Part shown: piece by piece, positions 1 to 6,036 of the stretch | How the letters are laid out: each line of letters begins with the position of its first letter | How positions within the stretch are numbered: position 1 is the first letter of the stretch | Assembly (NCBI GenBank): GCA_029004695.1 | Contig: JAQVZB010000041.1 | Coordinates: 1-10,063, forward strand | DNA from: Bacilli bacterium | Lineage (GTDB): Bacteria; Bacillota_I; Bacilli_A; RF39; UBA660 | DNA length: 10,063 bases | Reading direction: 5' to 3' | The notes under the pieces: model-generated | The model's input: only the letters and a program-made list of their open reading frames with translations | Told to the model about the DNA's origin: nothing | The model's database searches: none | Position numbers and translations under genes: made by a program

Positions 1-42
1 TTCTACTTTCTTTTTTTCTGTTAATTGAGTATAATTTTTCAT
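1..42 (-). CDS. IS30-like transposase, N-terminal fragment (continues off the left edge)
   Basis: Only the first 14 codons are inside the window, reading leftward: MKNYTQLTEKKKVE. The pattern of a short basic start, then Y-x-Q-L-T-E and charged residues, is how many IS30-family transposases begin, just before their N-terminal helix-turn-helix. The start is well supported by an AAGGAGG ribosome binding site at 49-55, six bases upstream of the ATG. The upstream DNA carries a compact promoter and a GC-rich hairpin, as expected at the end of an insertion sequence. Fourteen residues are too few to exclude another protein, so the family call is inferred from the N-terminal pattern plus the context. 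Integrity of the rest of the gene cannot be judged. Confidence 0.55.
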   Translation of the reverse strand, partial: MKNYTQLTEKKKVE

Positions 43-74
43 AGAGCTCCTCCTTGCTGGGTGTGGGCTCTTTT

Positions 75-83
75 ATTATATCA
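75..83 (-). promoter_or_regulatory. Extended -10 promoter of the leftward transposase
   Basis: Read on the minus strand this is TGATATAAT, a perfect extended -10 element (TGnTATAAT). It lies about 20 bases upstream of the AAGGAGG ribosome binding site of the transposase. No good -35 hexamer is present 16-18 bases upstream, where the GCGGTTG arm of the hairpin lies. Extended -10 promoters can work without one. Confidence 0.6.
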
Positions 84-91
84 AAAAATCC

Positions 92-109
92 CAACCGCTG
101 GTGCGGTTG
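92..109 (-). terminator. GC-rich hairpin upstream of the transposase promoter, terminator-like on the minus strand
   Basis: CAACCGC and GCGGTTG form a perfect 7-bp stem with a 4-base loop, in otherwise very AT-rich DNA. On the minus strand the stem is followed by GGATTTTTTG, so it looks like an intrinsic terminator facing the transposase. It sits upstream of the transposase promoter and would stop transcripts entering from outside. On the plus strand there is no clean T-tract. Together with the flanking bases up to about 123 it probably belongs to the terminal region of the insertion sequence, whose exact end I cannot fix. Confidence 0.5.
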
Positions 110-124
110 AGATTTCAATTTAGG

Positions 125-157
125 AAATAAACTTATTATAATATAATAAGTTTATTT
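125..157. repeat. Perfect 15-bp-stem AT palindrome next to the IS end
   Basis: AAATAAACTTATTAT, loop AAT, ATAATAAGTTTATTT: a perfect inverted repeat of 15 bp per arm. It lies between the presumed IS end and the DUF3419 gene. It contains TATAAT at 137-142, which could act as a -10 box for the rightward gene. The best -35 at suitable spacing (TTCAAT, 114-119) is poor and lies in the presumed IS end. It could be an operator, a weak terminator, or the sequence the insertion element targeted. IS30-family elements are known to favour palindromic targets. Confidence 0.6.
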
Positions 158-178
158 ATTTGTAATGGAGGTTATATT

Positions 179-220
179 ATGATAGAGTATAAAATTAAAT
201 TAGGAGTTTATTATGAATGA
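179..220 (+). CDS. Possible 13-codon leader ORF overlapping the DUF3419 start
   Basis: An ATG at 179 is preceded by GGAGG at 167-171 with a 7-base spacer, a stronger site than that of the following gene. It encodes MIEYKIKLGVYYE and stops at TGA 218-220, five bases past the ATG of the downstream gene at 213-215, in a different frame. The arrangement would allow translational coupling. It resembles no known leader peptide and has no run of a single amino acid typical of attenuation. It may be the remnant of a longer upstream gene or a chance ORF with a good SD. Confidence 0.3.
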   Translation: MIEYKIKLGVYYE

Positions 221-1118
221 GTTAAGTAATGATATTGATACAAGTATTTATATGATTAAAAATGATATTTCATATGGAGTTGAAAATTATTCACCATTAT
301 GTCTTTTTTCTAATGAAAATGGTAAAGCTAAAGAAAATATTTTTAATTATAATAATAAAAAAATTTTATGTCCTACTGCAAGCGGGGATCAATATTTAAT
401 TGCTAAATTTTATAATGCTAAAGAAATAATTACTTATGATATTAATAAGTTATCTAAATATATTATAGAATTAAAGATTGCAGCAATTAAAGCTTTAAGT
501 TATGAAGAATTTCTTTTATTTTTATTTCCTAGATTATTAGGAAAAGATAATAAATATTTTTTAAGCGAAATAATATTAAAAAAAGTGGCTCCTTATTTAA
601 ACAAAGATAATTATACATACTGGAATGAAATTATATTTTTTGCTTCCAAAAATGGATATAATAAATTTATAGATAAAAATAATGAATGTTATAATGAAGA
701 TGAAATTAAAAGAGAATGTATTTTTTATTCTGATTATCTTTTTTTTAATATCTTAAAACAAAAATTAATAATTGATTCAAATTATGAATTTATTAATAAA
801 GATATAAGAGATTTAAATATTGCTGGTGGTTTTGATATAGTTGATTTATCAAATATTATGACTTCATTAATAATTCAAACCTTTTTTAATGAATCATTAG
901 ATTTCACCATTGATGAATTAAACAAAATATATGTTGATTTTATTGATAAAAAAATAATCCCCCTAATTAAATATAATGGTGATATTATGGTTGATTATCA
1001 AATAAGTGTCGATAATAATATAAAGCCTTGGTTTTATAGCGATAAATATAGATCTTATAAAGTGAAATCTAAAAAAAAGAATAATACTGATATAATATTA
1101 AAGTATCAAAGAAGTTGA
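213..1118 (+). CDS. DUF3419 (BtaA-like) SAM-dependent aminocarboxypropyltransferase-family protein
   Basis: This 301-aa soluble protein resembles the DUF3419 family, whose founding member BtaA transfers the 3-amino-3-carboxypropyl group of S-adenosylmethionine to diacylglycerol in betaine-lipid synthesis. The visible signature is a Rossmann-type start, LCPTASGDQYLIAKFY (about 52-67), then ITYDIN (73-78) with the acidic residue D76 expected to contact SAM ribose. Next comes the family-typical helix ELKIAAIKALSYEEFL (86-101), and later FDIVDLSNIM (207-216). The start has AGGAG at 202-206, six bases upstream. It ends in TGA overlapping a consensus promoter. No BtaB methyltransferase or other lipid gene is adjacent, so the acceptor is unknown. 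Many short bacterial DUF3419 proteins have no assigned role. Family membership is fairly sure, the reaction is not. Confidence 0.72.
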   Translation: MNELSNDIDTSIYMIKNDISYGVENYSPLCLFSNENGKAKENIFNYNNKKILCPTASGDQYLIAKFYNAKEIITYDINKLSKYIIELKIAAIKALSYEEFLLFLFPRLLGKDNKYFLSEIILKKVAPYLNKDNYTYWNEIIFFASKNGYNKFIDKNNECYNEDEIKRECIFYSDYLFFNILKQKLIIDSNYEFINKDIRDLNIAGGFDIVDLSNIMTSLIIQTFFNESLDFTIDELNKIYVDFIDKKIIPLIKYNGDIMVDYQISVDNNIKPWFYSDKYRSYKVKSKKKNNTDIILKYQRS

Positions 1119-1143
1119 CAAAGGCCATAAAAAAGCATATAAT
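1115..1143 (+). promoter_or_regulatory. Consensus sigma-A promoter for the T-box/ileS transcript
   Basis: TTGACA (1115-1120), a 17-base spacer (aaggccataaaaaagca) and TATAAT (1138-1143) match the sigma-A consensus in all twelve bases at optimal spacing. Transcription should start near 1150, just ahead of the T-box leader. The -35 box overlaps the TGA stop codon (1116-1118) of the upstream gene. Confidence 0.92.
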
Positions 1144-1180
1144 TTAGTACATAAAGCAATTGATGAAGATGGCAAATAAA

Positions 1181-1368
1181 GAACTATTTAGAGAATCTTA
1201 TGAATGGTGAAAGTAAGTATAGGAAATTATTTGTAGATCACTTCTGATGCGTTTTTCTGATAAGGAAAAAACGAAAATCCAGCGTTAAAGGATTAAGTGC
1301 ATGATTTAAGTTCATGAATTAAGGTGGTACCGCGTATATTTTGCGTCCTTAAATCATGAACTTTTTTA
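1181..1368 (+). promoter_or_regulatory. T-box riboswitch (isoleucine) controlling ileS
   Basis: The leader senses uncharged tRNA-Ile and lets transcription continue into ileS only when charging is low. The T-box core AAGGTGGTACCGCG is at 1321-1334; its TGGT (1325-1328) would pair with an ACCA tRNA end, as expected for tRNA-Ile with discriminator A. Stem I is closed by TTAGAG (1188-1193) with TTCTGA (1242-1247). The isoleucine specifier ATC is at 1237-1239, followed by the usual purine. GGTGAAAG (1206-1213) lies in the conserved upper part of stem I. A CGTTTTT/AAAAACG stem and an ATCC/GGAT stem follow. Codon, T-box and downstream gene all agree. Confidence 0.93.
1308..1367 (+). terminator. T-box intrinsic terminator (regulated)
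   Basis: The arms at 1308-1324 and 1347-1363 pair at 16 of 17 positions and are followed by a run of six T (1362-1367). The T-box core lies in the loop, so tRNA binding to it would favour the competing antiterminator. The ileS ribosome binding site (AAAGGAA, 1376-1382) lies outside the hairpin. Regulation therefore appears to be transcriptional. Confidence 0.88.
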
Positions 1369-1390
1369 TTTTTAGAAAGGAAGAAACAAA

Positions 1391-4108
1391 ATGGACTACA
1401 AAGAAACATTATTAATGCCTAAAACTGAATTTCAAATGAAAGGTAATTTACCATTAAATGAAAAATTGCAAAGAGAAAAATGGGAAAAAATAGATCTTTA
1501 TAATTTAATTAGAAAGAAGAATAAAGGAAAAGAGCTATTTATTTTACATGATGGACCTCCTTATGCTAATGGAAGTATTCATATTGGTCATGCTTTAAAT
1601 AAAATATTAAAAGATTTTATTAATAGATTTGCTTATATGAATGGAAGAGATGTGGTATATATTCCTGGCTGGGATACTCATGGACTTCCAATTGAACATG
1701 CTGTCACAAGTAGTGGAGTAAATCGTAATTTAGTATCTAAAGCAGAATTTAGAAAGATATGTGAAGATTATGCTAAAGAGCAAATAAAGTCTCAAATGGA
1801 AGGTTTTAAAGCATTAAATGTAATTGGAGATTGGAATAATTATTATGCTACTTTTCAAAAAGAAATGGAAGCAAAACAAATTGAAGTATTTGCAACGATG
1901 GCTAAAAAAGGCTTGATATTTAAAGGAATGAAACCAGTTTATTGGTCACCATCTTCTGAGTCAGCTTTAGCAGAAGCTGAAATTGAATATCATGATCGTA
2001 AAGATCCTTCTATTTATGTTGCTTTTCCAATTGTAAGCGGAAATAAATATGTTAAAGAAGAAGATAATTTAGTAATTTGGACAACAACCCCTTGGACTTT
2101 GCCAGGTAATACTGCCATAGCAGTTGGAGAAGATTTTGAGTATTCTAAAGTTAAAGTTAATAATAAATATTATATAGTAGCATCAGAATTACTTAATTCT
2201 TTAAAAGAATTATTTGCTTGGGATAGTTTCGAAATAATTTCTACTTTTAAAGGTAAAGATATATCAAATATAAAATATAAACATGTTTTTATGGACCGGA
2301 TAAGTCCTGTAGTTGTTGGAGAAAATGTAACCTTAGATTCAGGAACAGGATTAGTACATACTGCACCTAGTTATGGAGCAGATGACTTTATTTTAGGAAA
2401 AAAATATAATTTAGAAATGATTTTTGGAATTGATGATAAAGGGATTTTAAGTGATGAATCAGGGATGTTTTCAGGTTTATTTTTTGAAGAAGCTAATAAG
2501 GAAATTACTAAATATTTAGATGAAAAAGGATATTTGTTAAAATTAGTATTTATTACTCATAGCTATCCTCATGACTGGAGAACTAAAAAACCTATTATCT
2601 TTAGAGCTACTTCGCAATGGTTTTGTAGTATCGAATCTATAAAAGAGGATATTTTAAATAGTATTGAAAATGAAATTAAATGGCAACCAGCATGGGGAAA
2701 AACAAGACTTTATAATATGATTAAAGATCGAGGAGATTGGTGTATATCTCGTCAAAGAGTATGGGGTGTTCCACTACCAATATTTTATAATGAAGACGGT
2801 TCAGAAATATTAGATTATGATGTAATGATGCATATTGCTGAGTTATTTAAAAAACATGGATCTAATATTTGGTTTGAAAAAGAAGCCAAAGAATTGCTTC
2901 CTAAAGGATATACTAATGAAAAAAGTCCAAATGGAAATTTCACTAAAGAAATGGATATTATGGATGTGTGGTTTGATTCAGGTTCTTCTCATACAGGAGT
3001 CTTAATTGAAAGAGGATTACCTTATCCAGCTGATATTTATCTTGAAGGATCTGATCAATACAGGGGGTGGTTTAATTCATCATTAATATGTGGAGTAGCT
3101 GCTCATAATAAACCACCTTATAAACAGATAATATCTCATGGATTTACTTTAGATGGTAAAGGCAATAAGATGTCTAAGAGTATAGGAAATGTTATTGATC
3201 CATTGAAAGTAATTTCGGAAAGAGGAGCCGATATATTAAGATTATGGGCGGCTTCAATTGATTATACAGAAGATATGCCAATTAGTGAAGATATTTTAAA
3301 ACAAGTAGGAGAATCATATCGTAAAATAAGAAATACTGCTAAATTTATTTTGGGTAATATTAATGATTTTGACCCCATTAAAGATTTAATAGATTATAAA
3401 GATATGTTTGAATATGATAAATATATGATTTACAAATTAAATGAATTTACATCTGATATAAAAAAAGCTTACAGTAATTATAATTATCAAGAATTATATA
3501 AATTAATAAATAATTTTATCTCATTTACTTTATCAAATTTTTATTTAGATTTTACTAAAGATATATTGTATATTGAAGAAAAAGATTCTAAAGTAAGAAG
3601 AAGTGTTCAAACGGTTTTATATAATATTATAAATAATTTAGTACTATTAATTGCTCCTATCTTACCATATACATCAGAAGAAATTTATGAATTTATTCCT
3701 TGTAAAAAAGAAAAAAGTGTTCATTTAAATGATTTTCCAGAAATTAAAAATTATGATTGTGATACAAAATTATGGGATTTATTCTTTGAAATAAAACTAG
3801 ATGTTAATAAAGCTTTAGAAGAAGCTAGAAATAATAAGATAATAGGTTCTAGTCTTGAAGCAAGCATAACTATAAATTTACCTAAAAAATATAATATTGT
3901 AAAAGAAAAATTAGAATCATATTTACCTCAGTTATTAATAGTATCAAAAATAAATTATTCAAGTGATGATTTATTTAAATATGAAAATATAAATATTTTA
4001 GTTGAAAAAAGCAAAGGCGAAAAATGTCATAGATGCTGGAATTATGTTGATACCTTAATAGAAGATAGATGTAAAAGATGTGATGACATAATAAAAGGAA
4101 ATATATAA
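1391..4108 (+). CDS. ileS: Isoleucyl-tRNA synthetase
   Basis: Cytoplasmic class I aminoacyl-tRNA synthetase that charges tRNA-Ile using ATP. At 905 aa it has the normal length of the Bacillota enzyme. Landmarks in order: HIGH at 64-67 (in GSIHIGHALNK), GWDTHGLPIE at 93-102, the CP1 editing domain with its threonine-rich WTTTPWTLPGNTA from residue 230 and GTGLVHTAPSYGADD after it, then KMSKS at 593-597. The anticodon-binding helical domain follows. A C-terminal zinc finger has cysteines 879, 882, 894 and 897 (CHRCW...CKRC). All key elements are present. The start is fixed by AAAGGAA at 1376-1382 and by the family's N-terminus. It is preceded by its own T-box leader and ends in a terminator shared with rpsD. 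Confidence 0.98.
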   Translation: MDYKETLLMPKTEFQMKGNLPLNEKLQREKWEKIDLYNLIRKKNKGKELFILHDGPPYANGSIHIGHALNKILKDFINRFAYMNGRDVVYIPGWDTHGLPIEHAVTSSGVNRNLVSKAEFRKICEDYAKEQIKSQMEGFKALNVIGDWNNYYATFQKEMEAKQIEVFATMAKKGLIFKGMKPVYWSPSSESALAEAEIEYHDRKDPSIYVAFPIVSGNKYVKEEDNLVIWTTTPWTLPGNTAIAVGEDFEYSKVKVNNKYYIVASELLNSLKELFAWDSFEIISTFKGKDISNIKYKHVFMDRISPVVVGENVTLDSGTGLVHTAPSYGADDFILGKKYNLEMIFGIDDKGILSDESGMFSGLFFEEANKEITKYLDEKGYLLKLVFITHSYPHDWRTKKPIIFRATSQWFCSIESIKEDILNSIENEIKWQPAWGKTRLYNMIKDRGDWCISRQRVWGVPLPIFYNEDGSEILDYDVMMHIAELFKKHGSNIWFEKEAKELLPKGYTNEKSPNGNFTKEMDIMDVWFDSGSSHTGVLIERGLPYPADIYLEGSDQYRGWFNSSLICGVAAHNKPPYKQIISHGFTLDGKGNKMSKSIGNVIDPLKVISERGADILRLWAASIDYTEDMPISEDILKQVGESYRKIRNTAKFILGNINDFDPIKDLIDYKDMFEYDKYMIYKLNEFTSDIKKAYSNYNYQELYKLINNFISFTLSNFYLDFTKDILYIEEKDSKVRRSVQTVLYNIINNLVLLIAPILPYTSEEIYEFIPCKKEKSVHLNDFPEIKNYDCDTKLWDLFFEIKLDVNKALEEARNNKIIGSSLEASITINLPKKYNIVKEKLESYLPQLLIVSKINYSSDDLFKYENINILVEKSKGEKCHRCWNYVDTLIEDRCKRCDDIIKGNI

Positions 4109-4120
4109 ATATTTCCTTTT
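4093..4120. terminator. Shared bidirectional terminator between ileS and rpsD
   Basis: A perfect 12-bp stem (AAAAGGAAATAT, 4093-4104, with 4109-4120) has a 4-base loop. The ileS TAA (4106-4108) lies in the loop and first base of the right arm, and the rpsD stop codon begins at the last base of the stem. T-tracts follow on both strands, so one hairpin can end both convergent genes. Confidence 0.85.
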
Positions 4121-4722
4121 TATCTGTTGTAATATTCAACAATTAAAGATTCATTAATATCGGCATTAAGTTCATTTCTTTCAGGCATTCTTATATAAGT
4201 ACCGGTCATTTTTTTATTATCAAATTCTATATAAGCGGGTCTAGCTAAGGTATTTTCAAGGGTTTGCTTTATAGCAGGATGATTAAGCGACTTTTCTTTT
4301 ATAGTAATAATTGAACCTGGTTTTACTGAAAATGATGGAATATCTACTGATGTACCATTAACAATAATATGACCATGGTTAACAATTTGTCTTGCACCAC
4401 GTCTAGTATTTGATAATCCCATACGATAAACAACATTATCAAGTCTACTTTCAAGTAGTTTTAAGAAATTTTCACCAATAATACCTGACATTTTAGAAGC
4501 GTTTTTAAAAGTTTTAGCAAATTGTTTTTCAGTTAATCCATACATAAATCTTAATTTTTGTTTTTCTTGTAACTGAAGACCATATTCACTAGATTTCTTT
4601 TTTCTGCTCATTCCATGTTGTCCTGGTGCATATGGTTTTCTTGCTAATTCTTTTCCATTTTCTAAAGTACTAAAACCTAAACGACGAGATTTTTTATAAG
4701 TGGGTCCAGTATATCTTGACAT
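4120..4722 (-). CDS. rpsD: 30S ribosomal protein S4
   Basis: Primary 16S rRNA-binding protein that nucleates assembly of the small subunit 5' domain. In Bacillota it also represses its own mRNA. The 200 aa match the usual length, beginning MSRYTGPTYKKSRRLGFS. The S4 RNA-binding domain is clear around LLESRLDNVVYRMGLSNTR, followed by QIVNHGHIIVNG. The C-terminus is ordinary. The start is supported by AAAGGAG at 4730-4736. The N-terminus has no CxxC zinc-finger cysteines, so this is the zinc-free form. It is transcribed alone from its own promoter and leader, with possible read-through from the HD-domain gene upstream. Confidence 0.98.
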   Translation of the reverse strand: MSRYTGPTYKKSRRLGFSTLENGKELARKPYAPGQHGMSRKKKSSEYGLQLQEKQKLRFMYGLTEKQFAKTFKNASKMSGIIGENFLKLLESRLDNVVYRMGLSNTRRGARQIVNHGHIIVNGTSVDIPSFSVKPGSIITIKEKSLNHPAIKQTLENTLARPAYIEFDNKKMTGTYIRMPERNELNADINESLIVEYYNR

Positions 4723-4743
4723 ACTTTTTCTCCTTTCTTCGTG

Positions 4744-4861
4744 ATTAAAGGATTGGCTTTAATATTATTATAGGGTGTTTAGTATCTCTTTCCCTTAGGC
4801 AGTTAAGTTACTTAAGTTATTTCAAATAAACACATTACTAAATATTTAAAGTCTCTGCCTT
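4744..4861 (-). promoter_or_regulatory. rpsD leader with interleaved pairings (S4-type autoregulatory pseudoknot)
   Basis: In transcript order the leader has AGGCAG (4860-4855), GTGTTTA (4833-4827), CTGCCT (4802-4797) and TAAACAC (4781-4775). The first pairs with the third (6 bp) and the second with the fourth (7 bp), so the helices interleave as a pseudoknot. A separate hairpin, ATTAAAG/CTTTAAT (4763-4757 with 4750-4744), lies closer to the ribosome binding site. S4 binding to a structured rpsD leader is established in Bacillus subtilis. The position and topology fit that element, but I have not matched it base by base to the known consensus. Confidence 0.72.
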
Positions 4862-4875
4862 AAATACGCATATGT

Positions 4876-4905
4876 ATTATATATTAAATATATATTGTTT
4901 GTCAA
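4876..4905 (-). promoter_or_regulatory. Sigma-A promoter of rpsD
   Basis: On the minus strand TTGACA (4905-4900) and TATAAT (4881-4876) are separated by 18 bases. Both hexamers are perfect. The start would be near 4869, giving a leader of roughly 147 bases, far longer than translation alone needs. The -35 lies six bases downstream of the HD-domain gene's stop codon. Confidence 0.88.
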
Positions 4906-4911
4906 ATTTTA

Positions 4912-6024
4912 TTAAAATTGTCGGCCTTTTAAATCTTCATATTCATTAAAAAAATACTCATCAGTCATGCCAGCAATATAATCAATGATCTTTCGAGCAT
5001 TAGTATATTTTTTGTTATATTCAGAACTTAATTTATTTAAAAAATTAGTATAAATATTTTTATTAGTTATATTATTTTCTAAAAAGTACAAATTATTTTT
5101 AAATACTAAATTATACATTTTTTCATATTCTTTTAATTTTTCTTCGGTATTAGCTTTTATATAAATATGATCATAATTAAATTTTTTTAGATCTTTTATG
5201 GCATTATACGTTTTATCACTTAATTTTATATAAGGTTTATCAAAACTATTTTGAATAACATCTAATATAATAGTATTAATTATATTTTTATTTGAGTTCC
5301 CAATAATATTGGTAATTTCTTCTGGTAAATCTTTAATATCAAACATATTTATTTCAACAGCATCTTCGATATCTCTACCTAAATATGCTATTATATCACT
5401 AATTCTTACGACACATCCTTCTAAAGTCATAGGAATTAATTGTTCACCATATGAAGCATCTTTATAGCAAGTATTATAATCATTTAAAAAATCACTGGGA
5501 GTTTTAGTTTTGGGATAATATTCATTTTTAACTAATTCACCATTATGACATAAAATTCCATCAAGAACTTGGATTGTTAAATTAATGTCCTCAATTTCAG
5601 TAATATTTCTTACACTTTGGACATTATGCATGAAATTCCCTTCGCCGTGTTCTAAACTTAATTTATTTAAAAATTTTTCCCCAGCATGACCTAAAGGAGG
5701 ATGACCTAAATCATGTCCTAAAGCTATGGCTTCTATTAAATCTTCATTAAGAGATAATGCTCTTCCAATTGTTCTGGCAACTTTACTAACTAATTGAACA
5801 TGTACCATTCTTTTAGAAACATGATCATTATTAACTGCTGTATAAACTTGAGTTTTATTCATATACCTAGTGTAAGATTTAGTGTGAATAATACGATCTA
5901 TATCGCGAAAATAGTTTGGTCTTATATCAGGAATAAAATTTTTAAGTCTAATTGCATCAATATCAAAAGCAGCATACTTACTATAAAGGCTTTCTCTTTT
6001 TAACATAATTTCTTTTATATCCAT
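4912..6024 (-). CDS. HD-domain dNTP triphosphohydrolase-like protein (dGTPase family)
   Basis: This 370-aa soluble protein has the dGTPase layout, a family that hydrolyses deoxynucleoside triphosphates to the nucleoside plus triphosphate. It starts with the family motif RDIDRIIHTKSYTRYMNKTQV (about 40-60). The metal-binding HD residues are H75, H104-D105 (in ALGHDLGHPPLGHAGE) and D210 (in VRISDIIAYLGRDIEDA). FMHNVQSVRN at 131-140 matches the conserved HNaQSlR segment. All predicted metal ligands are present, so it is probably active. Substrate choice cannot be read from the sequence, and some relatives are only called HD phosphohydrolases. Its ATG shares one base with the TAA of the sulfatase upstream, and its AGGAGG lies inside that gene, implying coupled translation. 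No strong terminator separates it from rpsD. Confidence 0.85.
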   Translation of the reverse strand: MDIKEIMLKRESLYSKYAAFDIDAIRLKNFIPDIRPNYFRDIDRIIHTKSYTRYMNKTQVYTAVNNDHVSKRMVHVQLVSKVARTIGRALSLNEDLIEAIALGHDLGHPPLGHAGEKFLNKLSLEHGEGNFMHNVQSVRNITEIEDINLTIQVLDGILCHNGELVKNEYYPKTKTPSDFLNDYNTCYKDASYGEQLIPMTLEGCVVRISDIIAYLGRDIEDAVEINMFDIKDLPEEITNIIGNSNKNIINTIILDVIQNSFDKPYIKLSDKTYNAIKDLKKFNYDHIYIKANTEEKLKEYEKMYNLVFKNNLYFLENNITNKNIYTNFLNKLSSEYNKKYTNARKIIDYIAGMTDEYFFNEYEDLKGRQF

Positions 6025-6036
6025 TAGTTTCCTCCT
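6022..6036 (-). promoter_or_regulatory. TAATG stop/start overlap with internal ribosome binding site
   Basis: On the minus strand the end of the sulfatase gene reads AGGAGGAAACTAATG. The AGGAGG is part of its last codons, and its TAA shares an A (6024) with the ATG of the HD-domain gene. This fixes the start of the second gene and suggests translational coupling. Confidence 0.85.

Noticed and set aside
1116..1118. TGA read as tryptophan (Mycoplasma-like code)
   Set aside because: Tryptophans in ileS, the DUF3419 gene and others use TGG, and no gene contains an in-frame TGA at a conserved tryptophan.
5794..6003. Plus-strand ORF of 69 codons
   Set aside because: It lies entirely opposite the conserved N-terminal part of the HD-domain gene and has no ribosome binding site or recognisable protein pattern.
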